Source of the DNA: Bacteriovoracaceae bacterium
GTDB lineage: Bacteria > Bdellovibrionota > Bacteriovoracia > Bacteriovoracales > Bacteriovoracaceae
Length of the DNA: 64,000 bases
Reading direction: 5' to 3'
NCBI GenBank assembly: GCA_018649885.1
Contig: JABIHA010000122.1
Span: 32,797-96,796, forward strand
Part shown: positions 36,899 to 46,814 of the stretch, piece after piece
How the letters are laid out: each line of letters begins with the position of its first letter
How positions within the stretch are numbered: the stretch's first letter is position 1
The notes under the pieces: model-generated
Told to the model about the DNA's origin: nothing
The model's database searches: none
The model's input: the letters and a program-made list of their open reading frames with translations, nothing else
Made by a program: the position numbers and the translations under genes

Positions 36899-38893
36899 TT
36901 AGTATCCACTACCAATATTATAAAGGTAAAGGTTTTCTCCCATTTCTGTATCTTTAGCTGTTCCAAAACGATCCCAACCTTGCTCATCAGCACCTAGGTG
37001 TGATCTTGAAAAAGTTGTCTCGTCGAACCATGTATTTAGTAAATCAAAACTTGAGCCTCCTCTCATATCAGAAGCCTTATACCAAGATTTAGTACTCACT
37101 TTTTGAATAAACATCCAGTGTCTGTGTCCATCACCTGCCATTCCCATAGCGTATCCAGGCTTAGTGAATGCATCTGACTTATTAATATAATATGATGATG
37201 CCACCCATGGTGAAAATGTTGGTTGATAAAAACCCAGTTTCAAATTGAGCATATCAATTTGATACCAATCAGTGTGACGATCTAAGACAGTAGCAATTCT
37301 ATCCCAAGCGATTTCTCTTTCACTAAAAATCTTGTAAAATCCATTGTCCTGCTCTTCTTTCATAGTGGCATTCCAGCCATCCATAACATCAGTTACAAGA
37401 ACAACACCTTTAAACTCGTCCGCGATAAGAATTTCAGTTAAAAGCTCTTTATCATCATTTACATTACCTATTTTTCTTTCAAGTTTTGAAATCTTTGTCT
37501 GAAGCTCCCAATCAGCGTTTTCAGGATCAACTTGCGCTTTTAATTTTTCAATTTGTTTCTCTGTAGCGACATTTGATCTCTCCCATTTTGTTAATTGATT
37601 GTAGAGCGGTTTTTCAGCTCTTTTCATTACTGCTTCAAGCTCTTCAGCATCTTCGCCAATCTCTTTTAATTGGGCAATTGAAGCCTTGAGTGTCACGTAG
37701 TGCATAATAGTACTGTATTGGTTTGAAATAGCGTACTGACCATTTTTTCTCATTGTTTGAACTTTATTTCTAAGCTTGGCCACTGTATCAGCGCCTTTGT
37801 CTTCGACTGTTTCACCTTCGCCTTGAAGTGATTTATCTAAAACAATCATATCAGCAATTCCATCTTTGTTAACATCATCAGTTACAAATACAAGTGATCT
37901 TTTATAATCTTTCATAAGGTCATTGTATTTTGATGGATAGAAAAAGAGTCTGTATAAACCGGCTTTAGCAAGATTGTATCTTGTCTTAAAAGGCATGGTG
38001 AAATAGCCTTCACAATCAGCATCAGTTAAAATACTTTTTGGCTTCGCTGTAGTAGGTGTACTGCAGTTTTTAGCATACACTCTTGTATTCCAGATAAAAG
38101 CGTTACTTTCTAATGACTGAGGCTTGTAGTTTCCGTCACCTCTAAATTCGTTATAATGATTCTTCTCATCATCAGAGCACTCTGTTCCAGCAAAAAATGC
38201 AGAAAGATTAGACTCATAAGTTGGTAGGTCTAGGTACTCATCTGTTGAAAGATAATTTTTTAACATAAATCTATATTCACAAGTTGTAACGGCCTTAACT
38301 GAGTCTTGCTCAAGTGTTAATGAGCTAGTTGTGTTTTCGGTTTGGCCTAGTCTTTCGCGATAAAGCTCTTCGCTAAACTCTACAAGTTCGTGGTAGCCTT
38401 CACCAGTCACTTGCTCCCAAACACCTTTAGCAGGATCGTAAGTTTGCTCCATATCTGGTACCACTGTGATTCTTTCTGCCCAACCAAGTTTTGATTTTAG
38501 CATTGCTAGATCATCTCTAAACTCAGCACATAAAATTGTAAGAAAATTATGGGCATCAACTGTTACAGCTTCAGGTTTTCCTTCAATCTGCTCTGGTTTA
38601 CATTTACCTTTTTTCTTTTTCGATCCATAACAAAGTCCATAAACTTTTTGAATATCGCTATACATATAAAAGCTGTCAGGAACGATTTGACTTAGTTTTG
38701 CGGCTGCCGCTGCAATTTCCTCATTTTCATAATTTGGCTTGGGAATAACTGCTGAGTACCGCTCTATGGCCCCACCTCTTGAGCATAAGTCTTGCCACTG
38801 AGAGTTTAAGCTTTGATCTTCAGCAAACAAAGACATTGAAGCCGCTAAAAGAGCACTTGTCCCGGCCAATTTTAAAAAAAGGTGTCGTTTCAT
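36899..38893 (-). CDS. large secreted protein with a Ca-binding-like loop (664 aa)
   Basis: A GGAG site lies upstream of the ATG and a signal peptide with a lysine/arginine n-region ends in L-F-A. The mature protein has several cysteines and a long helical middle part. A DDVNKDGIAD stretch near residue 338 matches the D-x-N-x-D-G-x-x-D pattern of EF-hand/FG-GAP calcium loops. The C-terminus is rich in Trp, Tyr and Gly. No enzyme family was recognised. It is the first of three leftward exported-protein genes. Confidence 0.72.
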   Translation of the reverse strand: MKRHLFLKLAGTSALLAASMSLFAEDQSLNSQWQDLCSRGGAIERYSAVIPKPNYENEEIAAAAAKLSQIVPDSFYMYSDIQKVYGLCYGSKKKKGKCKPEQIEGKPEAVTVDAHNFLTILCAEFRDDLAMLKSKLGWAERITVVPDMEQTYDPAKGVWEQVTGEGYHELVEFSEELYRERLGQTENTTSSLTLEQDSVKAVTTCEYRFMLKNYLSTDEYLDLPTYESNLSAFFAGTECSDDEKNHYNEFRGDGNYKPQSLESNAFIWNTRVYAKNCSTPTTAKPKSILTDADCEGYFTMPFKTRYNLAKAGLYRLFFYPSKYNDLMKDYKRSLVFVTDDVNKDGIADMIVLDKSLQGEGETVEDKGADTVAKLRNKVQTMRKNGQYAISNQYSTIMHYVTLKASIAQLKEIGEDAEELEAVMKRAEKPLYNQLTKWERSNVATEKQIEKLKAQVDPENADWELQTKISKLERKIGNVNDDKELLTEILIADEFKGVVLVTDVMDGWNATMKEEQDNGFYKIFSEREIAWDRIATVLDRHTDWYQIDMLNLKLGFYQPTFSPWVASSYYINKSDAFTKPGYAMGMAGDGHRHWMFIQKVSTKSWYKASDMRGGSSFDLLNTWFDETTFSRSHLGADEQGWDRFGTAKDTEMGENLYLYNIGSGY

Positions 38894-39060
38894 AATCTAT
38901 TCTCCACAAGTAAAGTGTGTTTGAGCAAAGTTTTTTATATGGCGCACAATAGTATCTGTACAATGAGATTTCCAGCTTTTTACATCACCCTTGTATTATC
39001 TTCATGTTGAATTAACGCTCTTTAAAATAAGAATTTGCAAAGTAACTTTGGTAGTACTCA

Positions 39061-39088
39061 AAAAAAAGGCCAAAATTAATTTGGCCCT
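39061..39088 (-). terminator. rho-independent terminator after the large EEP gene
   Basis: On the minus strand a perfect 7-bp stem (GGCCAAA / TTTGGCC) with a five-base loop is followed by seven T. It lies about 30 bases past the stop of the 796-residue gene. Confidence 0.8.
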
Positions 39089-39119
39089 TTTATGTTGAAA
39101 AATATTGTGTAATTTTTAT

Positions 39120-41510
39120 TTAATCATCATCACTAGCTGTTCCACATTCCATAAAAACTGGAACATGGTCACTAACAACTTCTTTAAAAACTTTAAAAAT
39201 ATCTTTTGTAGATTGAGATTCATAAACTCTCGCTTGAAACTCAGTTTGAATTTTTTTCATGTGAGCATCTTTGTCTAACTGAAAGATCATTTTCTTAACA
39301 GCTTTTCTAGTAACTTTATGACTGACGACTAACTTCATCTCAATGGCCATTTTTTTCAACTTAAGTTTCTTTTCAAGCTTGCTATTAGCATCAATAAGCG
39401 CCTTGTAAGCGTCAACCAGGGCAGTATAGGCTTCTTTTTTAGGCTTCTCATCTTTTACCCAAGTTACTGAGGCCACTGTTTCAACCCATTCACTGTGGTC
39501 ATCTACTTTGGCCAATCTGCTTACCACTTCCTTTTCACCATAAATTTTCATATAGCTTTCAACTCTTGTCTTAATTTCATCAGCTGAAAGTCCTAGGTAC
39601 TCTGTTAGACTATGTATGGGTGAGTTAACATCCATATAAGTAGCATCATCAACGAATGAATAAGGTTGGGCATTGACAGTATCAACACCATTTTCAGACT
39701 TCTTACATTCTTTAGTATTGGTCAGATCTAATAGATAGTGATCGTAAGAGTTAGCAAGTCCATCTGGTCTTTCATCAGATTCATCAAGTTTTAAACTTGT
39801 CTGCTTTGTAAGAAAGATATTTGATCCCGGCATTTTATCTAAAACAATTGGCCAAAAATCAACACCTTGGATTTCATCATCTTGTCTCAGTTGAGACTGG
39901 ATTCTTGAGATAGTATCAGCAGACAGGTCATATTCTTTTTCTAGAGTTTGCCTTGAAGTTGAGGCAACAAACTTTTTAAATTTCTCAGGAAAAAGCGTTT
40001 TGTTATTATCTTGTAATGCTTTAATTACTTTAGGGTCAGCATATTCAGCTGCTGATAAAAAAGGTAATTTTTTAATGGTGTTAACGACTCTTTCAATTAG
40101 GAAAGGGGTCACATTGTAAGTCTTTGCACTTGCAACCCAATTCTTTTTGATAATAAACTCTTTATAGGTTTTATATTTCGTTACCTTGTCATTTTCTTCC
40201 ATAATTTTAATGATCGTTGGGTCTTTTAATTCTACTGCCGTCAAAAATGGGATATCTAAGTTAAAGTCTCCAACTAATATAATATCCTTTTCTACTTGGG
40301 CTTCTTCTTCCGAAGCGATGGCAGCACCTGTAATAGGACAAATAGAATGCGGAGCCTCTCTCATTTTTTGCATTTGCTCAACATAGAAGCGAGTCTCATA
40401 GTAACGAGGAAGGTTAATAGTCCAATTAGCAACATAGTAACTTCTTCTTGCTTTAAGAAGTGGAAGAGAAAAAGTCAGTGCCTTTGTAATATCAGCCTCG
40501 CTAACTTCATATTTTGTCCCATTTATATCGGCAAGGGTTCTCTCTTTTTCACTGAAAGTAATCGTATCATCGGTTTTCTTTTTTATGATTTTATCTAGAA
40601 GATTGCTATTGAGTATTGGCATCCCCAGACCTTCTGGATGAAAGACTGTATCTAGCATTTTATGAATGGCAACTAAACCTGGAGTTCTAAATCTTAAGTG
40701 TGTTGCCAGTAGAGTAAAGTCAAAGTTTCCACTTTTAAAACTTGCTGCAAAAGGAATTCTGGCAGTAAGCTCTTCTTGATCTAACGGCAATGAAAGAATA
40801 CAGCCAGCGTTCAGAGGAACACCTTCTTCGGCGGTAGGCAAAACAGGTTCTCTCGTTTTTTCTTCGCCGTTAAAATGCTTAATAATTCCTTTTCTAGTAA
40901 TAAGGTTTGCAAGAGCAACTGACTCACAATACTTAGTGGATTCAAGCTGAACCTTGCTCGATCTATAATAAATTGAAGTTAACTCATTTCTTTTACTTTG
41001 TTGGTAAGGAGTCATGATCATTGACCAACTGGGGTCTAACTTTCTTAGCTCAACTAGAAACTTGAGATAAGCTGGCATTTTATAGAGCCTCTTGGCCAGT
41101 TCCATATTAAATTTGTAGCGCTCGCCCTTAGCAAGTAACTTGATCACTTTTTCGTTGTTAGTGGCATCATCGCCCACAACTCTTTTAATCTCTACGGCCC
41201 CAATGACGTCCCACTGGTTAACCATTTTTGCATTAACGGCGAAATCTTTATACCTTGATTCGCCACTGCCAATTTCATAGATATTGTAACCGGCGACCTT
41301 TACAGGAGTCAGATCTTCAAGATCTGTCTTCACACCACTTGGGTAGACGTGAAAGAGATCGTTACAAACGGTCTTAATTTCTGTGAATTTTTGATTATTT
41401 TGACATTCTTCTAAACCACTTTCATCAAAGTTCTTATAGGCCATTGCGCTCATAGAAAGCGTAAGTCCTAAGATCAGAAAGTGGAGATATACAATCTTAC
41501 CTAATCTCAT
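39120..41510 (-). CDS. secreted endonuclease/exonuclease/phosphatase (DNase I-like) protein with large insertion
   Basis: A signal peptide (MRLGKIVYLHFLILGLTLSMSAMA) precedes an EEP-superfamily domain spread over the protein. The motifs are the catalytic Glu in DVIGAVEIKR near residue 103, ATHLRF near 270, VGDFNLD near 413, SYDHYLLDL near 600 and SDHVPVF near 780. This family hydrolyses phosphodiesters in DNA or lipid headgroups. At 796 residues it is about twice the usual length, because charged helical insertions lie between the motifs. Downstream (leftward) is a strong terminator. A second secreted EEP protein is encoded about 800 bp upstream. Confidence 0.82.
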   Translation of the reverse strand: MRLGKIVYLHFLILGLTLSMSAMAYKNFDESGLEECQNNQKFTEIKTVCNDLFHVYPSGVKTDLEDLTPVKVAGYNIYEIGSGESRYKDFAVNAKMVNQWDVIGAVEIKRVVGDDATNNEKVIKLLAKGERYKFNMELAKRLYKMPAYLKFLVELRKLDPSWSMIMTPYQQSKRNELTSIYYRSSKVQLESTKYCESVALANLITRKGIIKHFNGEEKTREPVLPTAEEGVPLNAGCILSLPLDQEELTARIPFAASFKSGNFDFTLLATHLRFRTPGLVAIHKMLDTVFHPEGLGMPILNSNLLDKIIKKKTDDTITFSEKERTLADINGTKYEVSEADITKALTFSLPLLKARRSYYVANWTINLPRYYETRFYVEQMQKMREAPHSICPITGAAIASEEEAQVEKDIILVGDFNLDIPFLTAVELKDPTIIKIMEENDKVTKYKTYKEFIIKKNWVASAKTYNVTPFLIERVVNTIKKLPFLSAAEYADPKVIKALQDNNKTLFPEKFKKFVASTSRQTLEKEYDLSADTISRIQSQLRQDDEIQGVDFWPIVLDKMPGSNIFLTKQTSLKLDESDERPDGLANSYDHYLLDLTNTKECKKSENGVDTVNAQPYSFVDDATYMDVNSPIHSLTEYLGLSADEIKTRVESYMKIYGEKEVVSRLAKVDDHSEWVETVASVTWVKDEKPKKEAYTALVDAYKALIDANSKLEKKLKLKKMAIEMKLVVSHKVTRKAVKKMIFQLDKDAHMKKIQTEFQARVYESQSTKDIFKVFKEVVSDHVPVFMECGTASDDD

Positions 41511-41682
41511 AGCGGTACCTTTATGATGGTACCTCTGTATTTGTGTGCTAGCGGTTTATACAACATAAACTCCGGCATTGATTATTATTAAGGCCATTTG
41601 TAACAATTATAAGAATTACAAAAATTAGCTGATAAAAATTAATTTATACCTGGAATTACATGTAAATTATACGTACTTTTAG

Positions 41683-42348
41683 TTACATTTTCTCTGTATT
41701 TACACCAACTAAGCGCTCATAGAGAGCAAAGTATAGACAAGCGCTAAATGGAACACCTAGCACTGATAAAAGAACAATATATGGAGCTGAAGTAATCATC
41801 CCAAACTCCATGAAGAAACTGGGAATGGTCCAAATTCCAGCGATCACATTAAAGCCCAATATTTTCATGAAAAATGGTCTCACCAAGTGAGCTGATCTCT
41901 CAAGGGATTCATAAACATCACACTGATAATCAAGGACCATAAAAAAGCATAGAGTGTAGAGATTAAAGATATAAATAAAAGGAATCACCAGTAAAATGAA
42001 AGCTATGAAAAACCTTACATTTAGAACAATTGTCAAAAAGATCACATCAAAGGCCCTTTTAATTCCACCAAAAAAGACAGAAAAAGAGTAACCCGTCTTT
42101 TCAACACGACTATGTTTTAAGGCAAAGAATAAGCCCGCAGACAATATGGGGGCCAAAATCAGTTGATAGGCCACATTTAGAGCAATATGAAGATTAGAAA
42201 TCATCTCAAGCAAGGTCACAATCACCATGAAAGGCAGAAATTTCAAGATATGCCGCTGATAAAGGGCCCATGCATCTTTTATAAGAACTTTTAAATGAAG
42301 GGACTCAACTTCTGTTTCTATTTCCACATATTGATTATCGTGGAACAA
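41683..42348 (-). CDS. multi-pass inner-membrane protein (221 aa)
   Basis: Five or six hydrophobic segments follow a charged N-terminal stretch, and the pattern resembles the membrane domain found with glycerophosphodiester phosphodiesterases or DUF975-like proteins. The start is a TTG at 42348, overlapping the end of the second EEP gene by 14 bp, with a weak ribosome-binding site; a GTG at 42327 is an alternative. Coupling to the EEP gene suggests a related role, perhaps in export or immunity, which is inference only. Confidence 0.65.
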   Translation of the reverse strand: MFHDNQYVEIETEVESLHLKVLIKDAWALYQRHILKFLPFMVIVTLLEMISNLHIALNVAYQLILAPILSAGLFFALKHSRVEKTGYSFSVFFGGIKRAFDVIFLTIVLNVRFFIAFILLVIPFIYIFNLYTLCFFMVLDYQCDVYESLERSAHLVRPFFMKILGFNVIAGIWTIPSFFMEFGMITSAPYIVLLSVLGVPFSACLYFALYERLVGVNTEKM

Positions 42349-43471
42349 CCATCTTTATGACAATAGGAAAGTGATCAGAAAAACCAGCTTTTGCACTTAC
42401 TGTCGCACGATGATCATAACGATTAGGTGCTCCGACAACCTCAGAGCCAAAAAGGTAATCTTTTGGCCTGTCATACTTGAAAGTCTTAGTGATAAAGGCG
42501 GGTGTATAGATTTCGTAGGAGCTTAAAATAATATCCACACCCTTTCCATTTACTAGATTTGGGCTGACAAAAAATCTATCAAGTAGGCTCCACGTCATTC
42601 CCGGAGGGTAAAAATAGCTTCCTGGAGGCAGTGCCTTTTTCATATCTCGTGAAATAAACTCTGAGTACATAAAATAGGAATGAATATCCGTAAGTCCATT
42701 AGCTTTGGTAACAAGGCCATCCCAAAACGGATGAGGTCGGTCTTCAGGGACTGTATTAAAATCCCCTAAAATTATAGCAAAATTCTTATCTGATTTGAGA
42801 AACCTCTCAACCTCTTCTTTAACTTGCAAGGCCACACCATGGCGAACTTTTCCCGGAGCTGCCTGAGATGGCCAATGGTTAACAAAAACACCGAGAGTTC
42901 TACCCTTTCCCAGATCAAAGTGAGCTTCCAAAATATTCCTTGTGGGTTTAACACCAAAGGTTGGTCCCTCCATCACATGCTCTGTCATTTTAATAAATTT
43001 GAGCCCTTCTTTTTCGTTGTACAAAACGGCTACATCTATTCCACGCTTGTCTGGACTGGTGGTAATGGCATAATCTTTGTATCCAAGCTCAGCTGCCAAC
43101 ATGGCCAAAACATTTTCATTTTCAATTTCACTGACACCTAAAACATCGGGCAGAGTTTTTCTCTCTTTTAGTATGACACTTTTAATTTGTGAGAGTTTCA
43201 TTTTAAGTTTTTCTGCACTCCAGTCAGACTCAAGGCAGGACTTTTGGTATCGTTTGGGATTATTTTTTGTGCAAGCACTGTGTTTGCCAGCAGCTCCTTT
43301 CGGAAGATAGCCCCAATCATTTTTTCCAGAATCATGAACAGTATCAAAGAGATTTTCCAGGTTGTAACTCATTATTTCGAGGCTTAAAACCCCTGAGCTA
43401 GCACCCGCAAAACTGCAAACTGAAAAAGTAAGGGCCAATAAGGCCATCAAATATTGCTTTAAGTATTTCAT
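42335..43471 (-). CDS. secreted endonuclease/exonuclease/phosphatase (DNase I-like) protein
   Basis: The EEP motifs are YNLENLFDTVHD near residue 30, VSEIENE near 114, VNHWPS, LGDFNTVPED near 235, and SDHFPIV near 364. The best start is the ATG at 43471, eight bases after a GGAGGTG site; the longest frame begins seven codons earlier. A signal peptide (MKYLKQYLMALLALTFSVCSFAG) precedes the domain. The length (378 aa) is usual for secreted nuclease-like EEP proteins such as those annotated 'endonuclease/exonuclease/phosphatase'. It overlaps the following membrane protein gene. Confidence 0.87.
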   Translation of the reverse strand: MKYLKQYLMALLALTFSVCSFAGASSGVLSLEIMSYNLENLFDTVHDSGKNDWGYLPKGAAGKHSACTKNNPKRYQKSCLESDWSAEKLKMKLSQIKSVILKERKTLPDVLGVSEIENENVLAMLAAELGYKDYAITTSPDKRGIDVAVLYNEKEGLKFIKMTEHVMEGPTFGVKPTRNILEAHFDLGKGRTLGVFVNHWPSQAAPGKVRHGVALQVKEEVERFLKSDKNFAIILGDFNTVPEDRPHPFWDGLVTKANGLTDIHSYFMYSEFISRDMKKALPPGSYFYPPGMTWSLLDRFFVSPNLVNGKGVDIILSSYEIYTPAFITKTFKYDRPKDYLFGSEVVGAPNRYDHRATVSAKAGFSDHFPIVIKMVVPR

Positions 43472-43640
43472 TACGAGAACACCTCCGTACACGTATAAAA
43501 CTTAGCCAAACTAATATTACTTATTAGACAAATTAATACAAGTCTTTAATAAAAGGTTAACTGACTCTCAACGAAACCATCATTTTCACTTTAATAGCGC
43601 TAAGCAAACATATTGATTTTATGAAAAAAATGCTGCAGTT

Positions 43641-44465
43641 TTACCAATTATTTCTGAGGCTACGAAGCGTTACAAAAAGCTCCTCATCACTTTCAAAAGG
43701 TGTGGTCCGTTTAGATATTTTTTGAACAGAAGTGCTTACGCTATCAAGATGAGTTCGAAAAAAAGTGTTCACCCCTCTTTCCTCACCAATGGTAGAGACT
43801 AGAAAACCTTTTTGCTCACCATCCCAGTCAACGCTTTCACATTTAGATAAAAGTTCACGGGCCTTGAGGTTTTCGCTCTCAATATGGAGCGTGAAATTCA
43901 AATTATTTTCAAAATATTCATGGCCTGGATAAATCAAAATGCCATCATCAAGAGTCTTGAATTTGTTAAAAATAGTCTGACACAAAACTCTCGGATCTCC
44001 GCCATTTCCACAGTTACCTACTCCAGCATTAAAGAGAGTATCTCCAGTGAATACAGCGCATGCTCTATTTTTAGTAGAGGCCAAGAGGCAGAGATGAGCA
44101 AAGGTGTGACCAGGGGTATCTAGTACCTCTAAATACTCCTCATCTCCCAGATCCAAACGGTCCCCAGCTTTTAAATATTGATCCACTGGAAATTTTCCTG
44201 CTGCATTTTCGTGGGCGTAAATAGATGCCCCTGTTTCCTTTTTTAGAGCTTCATTTCCTTGAATATGATCCCAATGCTCATGGGTATTCACTATTTTTTT
44301 GAGCACTAGCCCCAACTCACCCAACCTGGTGCAAACCATTTCACTACTAAAGGGATCGAGGCAGATTGCCTCTTTAGATGCTTCGCTCCAAATAATATAA
44401 GAGAAGTTTCTAAGGGAATTACCTACAAAAAGTTGCTCAATCTTCACAATGTTTTCCTTACTCAT
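43641..44465 (-). CDS. MBL-fold hydrolase, glyoxalase II-like (hydroxyacylglutathione hydrolase)
   Basis: The metal-binding motif THEHWDHIQG near residue 60 and the later motifs DTPGHTFAH, TGDTLF and YPGHEY mark a metallo-beta-lactamase-fold hydrolase. The C-terminal block ERGVNTFFR matches the substrate-binding end of GloB enzymes, where glutathione thioesters are hydrolysed. GloB cleaves S-lactoylglutathione to lactate. Length (274 aa) fits. A sulfur-transferring or other thioesterase role cannot be excluded. It is divergent from the M48 protease gene. Confidence 0.78.
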   Translation of the reverse strand: MSKENIVKIEQLFVGNSLRNFSYIIWSEASKEAICLDPFSSEMVCTRLGELGLVLKKIVNTHEHWDHIQGNEALKKETGASIYAHENAAGKFPVDQYLKAGDRLDLGDEEYLEVLDTPGHTFAHLCLLASTKNRACAVFTGDTLFNAGVGNCGNGGDPRVLCQTIFNKFKTLDDGILIYPGHEYFENNLNFTLHIESENLKARELLSKCESVDWDGEQKGFLVSTIGEERGVNTFFRTHLDSVSTSVQKISKRTTPFESDEELFVTLRSLRNNW

Positions 44466-44551
44466 GATTCATGGTATTAATATTCTAATAGATCCTCTCA
44501 TAAATTAGATACTACTAAAATGAGGAGATTTATTTAAAGAAAGGAAGAACT

Positions 44552-45802
44552 GTGGACCAGTATATTAGATATGCATTTTATACACTTTTGAGTTTTAAAA
44601 CTCTGACGAGTTTCTATCTCAATTTCAGAAATACTCAATATGTTTTGAGGCACCGTGACCAGGTTCCCGAAAACTTTAAAGATATGATCACATTAGAAGA
44701 GCATCAAAAAGCAGCCGATTACACAATCGAAAAGGCGATCTGGGGTAGAGTTTGCTATCTTGTCGATTTAGTCTTGCTGCTCGCATGGATTGGTGGTGGT
44801 CTGAGCCTTTTAGACGAAACAGTCAGAGGCTTTGGGATTCAAAATGAAATTTTAGTGGGTCTTAGTTTCTTTGGCCTTCTCTCACTAATTTCCATGATCA
44901 TCAATATGCCAATGTCTCTATATAGTACCTTTGTCATAGAAGAGAAATTTGGCTTTAATAAAATGACTATTAAAATGTATTTCATCGATTCTCTAAAACA
45001 AATGGCGCTAGGGCTGGTTTTAGGGGTTCCTCTACTTTGTTTGATTCTCTGGCTAATGCTAAAACTTGAATCAACCTGGTGGATTTGGGCCTTTGTCTCT
45101 ATGACTTCTTTTCAAATAATTTTAATGTGGATTTACCCCACTTTGCTAGCACCTCTATTCAACAAATTTACCCCTCTTGAAGAAGGTGAGTTAAAAGGAA
45201 GAATTGAAGGGCTCCTTGAAAAAATCAACTTGAAGTTCAAAGGTATTTTGGTAATGGATGCCTCTAAAAGATCTGCCCATGGTAATGCTTACTTTACAGG
45301 TTTTGGGGCCAATAAAAGAATTGTCTTTTTTGATACTCTTTTGAATCAATTATCACCGAGTGAAGCAGAAGCAGTACTCGCTCATGAGTTGGGACACTTC
45401 AAACACAAGCATATCCTTAAATCTATAGTGATCTCAATTCTTGGAAGCCTTTTAGCCTTTTATATCCTAGGCCTTCTCTATCACTGGCAACCATTCTACC
45501 AAGGCCACGGTGTTAATCACATTTCGAGCTATATGGGCCTAGCCCTTTTTAGCATGGTTAGTGGAGTTTATACATTTTGGACAACTCCAATTTTTACATG
45601 GCTATCAAGAAAAAATGAGTTTGAAGCTGATCGCTTTGCTGCCAAGTATTCTTCTGCGGATCAACTGATCGGCTCTTTAATTAAACTCTATAAAGAAAAT
45701 GCTTCTACACTCACACCTGATCCCGTATTTAGTGCCTACTATCATTCTCATCCTCCAGCTAGCATCAGAATTAAAACTCTAGAAAAATTAGGAGATACCT
45801 AA
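44552..45802 (+). CDS. M48 metallopeptidase, CAAX prenyl protease 1 (Ste24)-like
   Basis: The zinc-binding HELGH lies near residue 277, and the second metal ligand EFEAD near 356. Several transmembrane segments precede and follow the active site. The protein matches the Ste24 subgroup: its N-terminal region has the conserved SLY..FVIEEKFGFNK block. The start is a GTG at 44552, following an AAGGAAG site. In bacteria this group is thought to do membrane-protein quality control. Its stop shares one base with the start of the next gene, so the two are probably translated together. Confidence 0.88.
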   Translation: MDQYIRYAFYTLLSFKTLTSFYLNFRNTQYVLRHRDQVPENFKDMITLEEHQKAADYTIEKAIWGRVCYLVDLVLLLAWIGGGLSLLDETVRGFGIQNEILVGLSFFGLLSLISMIINMPMSLYSTFVIEEKFGFNKMTIKMYFIDSLKQMALGLVLGVPLLCLILWLMLKLESTWWIWAFVSMTSFQIILMWIYPTLLAPLFNKFTPLEEGELKGRIEGLLEKINLKFKGILVMDASKRSAHGNAYFTGFGANKRIVFFDTLLNQLSPSEAEAVLAHELGHFKHKHILKSIVISILGSLLAFYILGLLYHWQPFYQGHGVNHISSYMGLALFSMVSGVYTFWTTPIFTWLSRKNEFEADRFAAKYSSADQLIGSLIKLYKENASTLTPDPVFSAYYHSHPPASIRIKTLEKLGDT

Positions 45803-46710
45803 TGCCTTGTTTTGACGAATTCTTAATCTCTATAAATGGAAAGGAGGCCACTACCGAGGGCCCCCATATTTCAGTTTTTGATAGAGGATTTCTATTTGGT
45901 GATTCTGTCTACGAAGTTGCTTGCTCTTATGACGGCGTCTATTTTACACTAACTGATCACATTGAAAGGCTTTGGAACTCTTGTCGTCTCCTCGGGATTC
46001 ATCCAACTCAATCAACTGAAGAAATTATCCAGTGGTCAATTGATTTACTTAAGAAGACTAATAAGGAAAAAATCTATTTAAGAACTATACTAACCAGAGG
46101 ACTCAGCCTACCCGATATAAAAGTTCCTGAGTCCTACACAACAAATGTCATTATGATGGCAAGACCCCTGAAAGATTATCCTGACTGGTGGCATAGTGAT
46201 GGAATTAGCCTAGTGACCTCCACACTCCATAGAAACCCTAAATCATCAGTTGACCCCAATGCCAAGTCAGGTAATTACCTCAATAATATTCTAGCTGTAG
46301 AGCAGGCCCAAAAAGCAGGCGCAGTGGATAGTATTATGATGAACAAAGAAGGAAAGCTGACAGAGGGAACAACTTTTAATATTTGGTTTGTAAAAGATGG
46401 AAAGCTCCATACTCCCAAATCAAATGTGGGACTATTGACTGGGATTACCAGAAAAATTCTCTTAGAGCTTTGCAAGGAAAACACAATTGATTTGATCGAG
46501 GGTGAATTTATCCGCACTGATTTAGATGGTGTTGATGAAATGTTTATCACCAGTTCGACTAAAGAGATTGTGCCAGTTTCAAGTCTTGACGGTGTAAGTA
46601 TCGGAGATGGAAAACCAGGGCCTGTGTATAAAAAAATGTTTCAATATTACATAGACCATGTCAAAGCTCAAATCCAAGGTGCTAAGTCCAAAGGACTTTT
46701 GTACACCTAA
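45802..46710 (+). CDS. class IV aminotransferase (branched-chain or D-amino acid type)
   Basis: The PLP-binding lysine lies in DPNAKSGNYLNN near residue 155, and the early block VFDRGFLFGDSVYEV and later LTEGTTFNIWFV are typical of fold-type IV aminotransferases. GLLTGITRKILLELC is also a family hallmark. The mix of signals (N-A-K-S-G-N-Y resembles branched-chain enzymes, L-T-E-G-T-T resembles D-alanine types) does not fix the substrate. It overlaps the Ste24-like gene by one base (TAATG). Length (302 aa) is normal. Confidence 0.87.
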   Translation: MPCFDEFLISINGKEATTEGPHISVFDRGFLFGDSVYEVACSYDGVYFTLTDHIERLWNSCRLLGIHPTQSTEEIIQWSIDLLKKTNKEKIYLRTILTRGLSLPDIKVPESYTTNVIMMARPLKDYPDWWHSDGISLVTSTLHRNPKSSVDPNAKSGNYLNNILAVEQAQKAGAVDSIMMNKEGKLTEGTTFNIWFVKDGKLHTPKSNVGLLTGITRKILLELCKENTIDLIEGEFIRTDLDGVDEMFITSSTKEIVPVSSLDGVSIGDGKPGPVYKKMFQYYIDHVKAQIQGAKSKGLLYT

Positions 46711-46814
46711 GTAAGAATAAAATAATCTAGTCTGACGTTAGCAATAGTGAATATGCTTGGGGAAATCTCCAAAGAGACCATGCCATATAATTTCTCTTTT
46801 AATGATTATATAAC

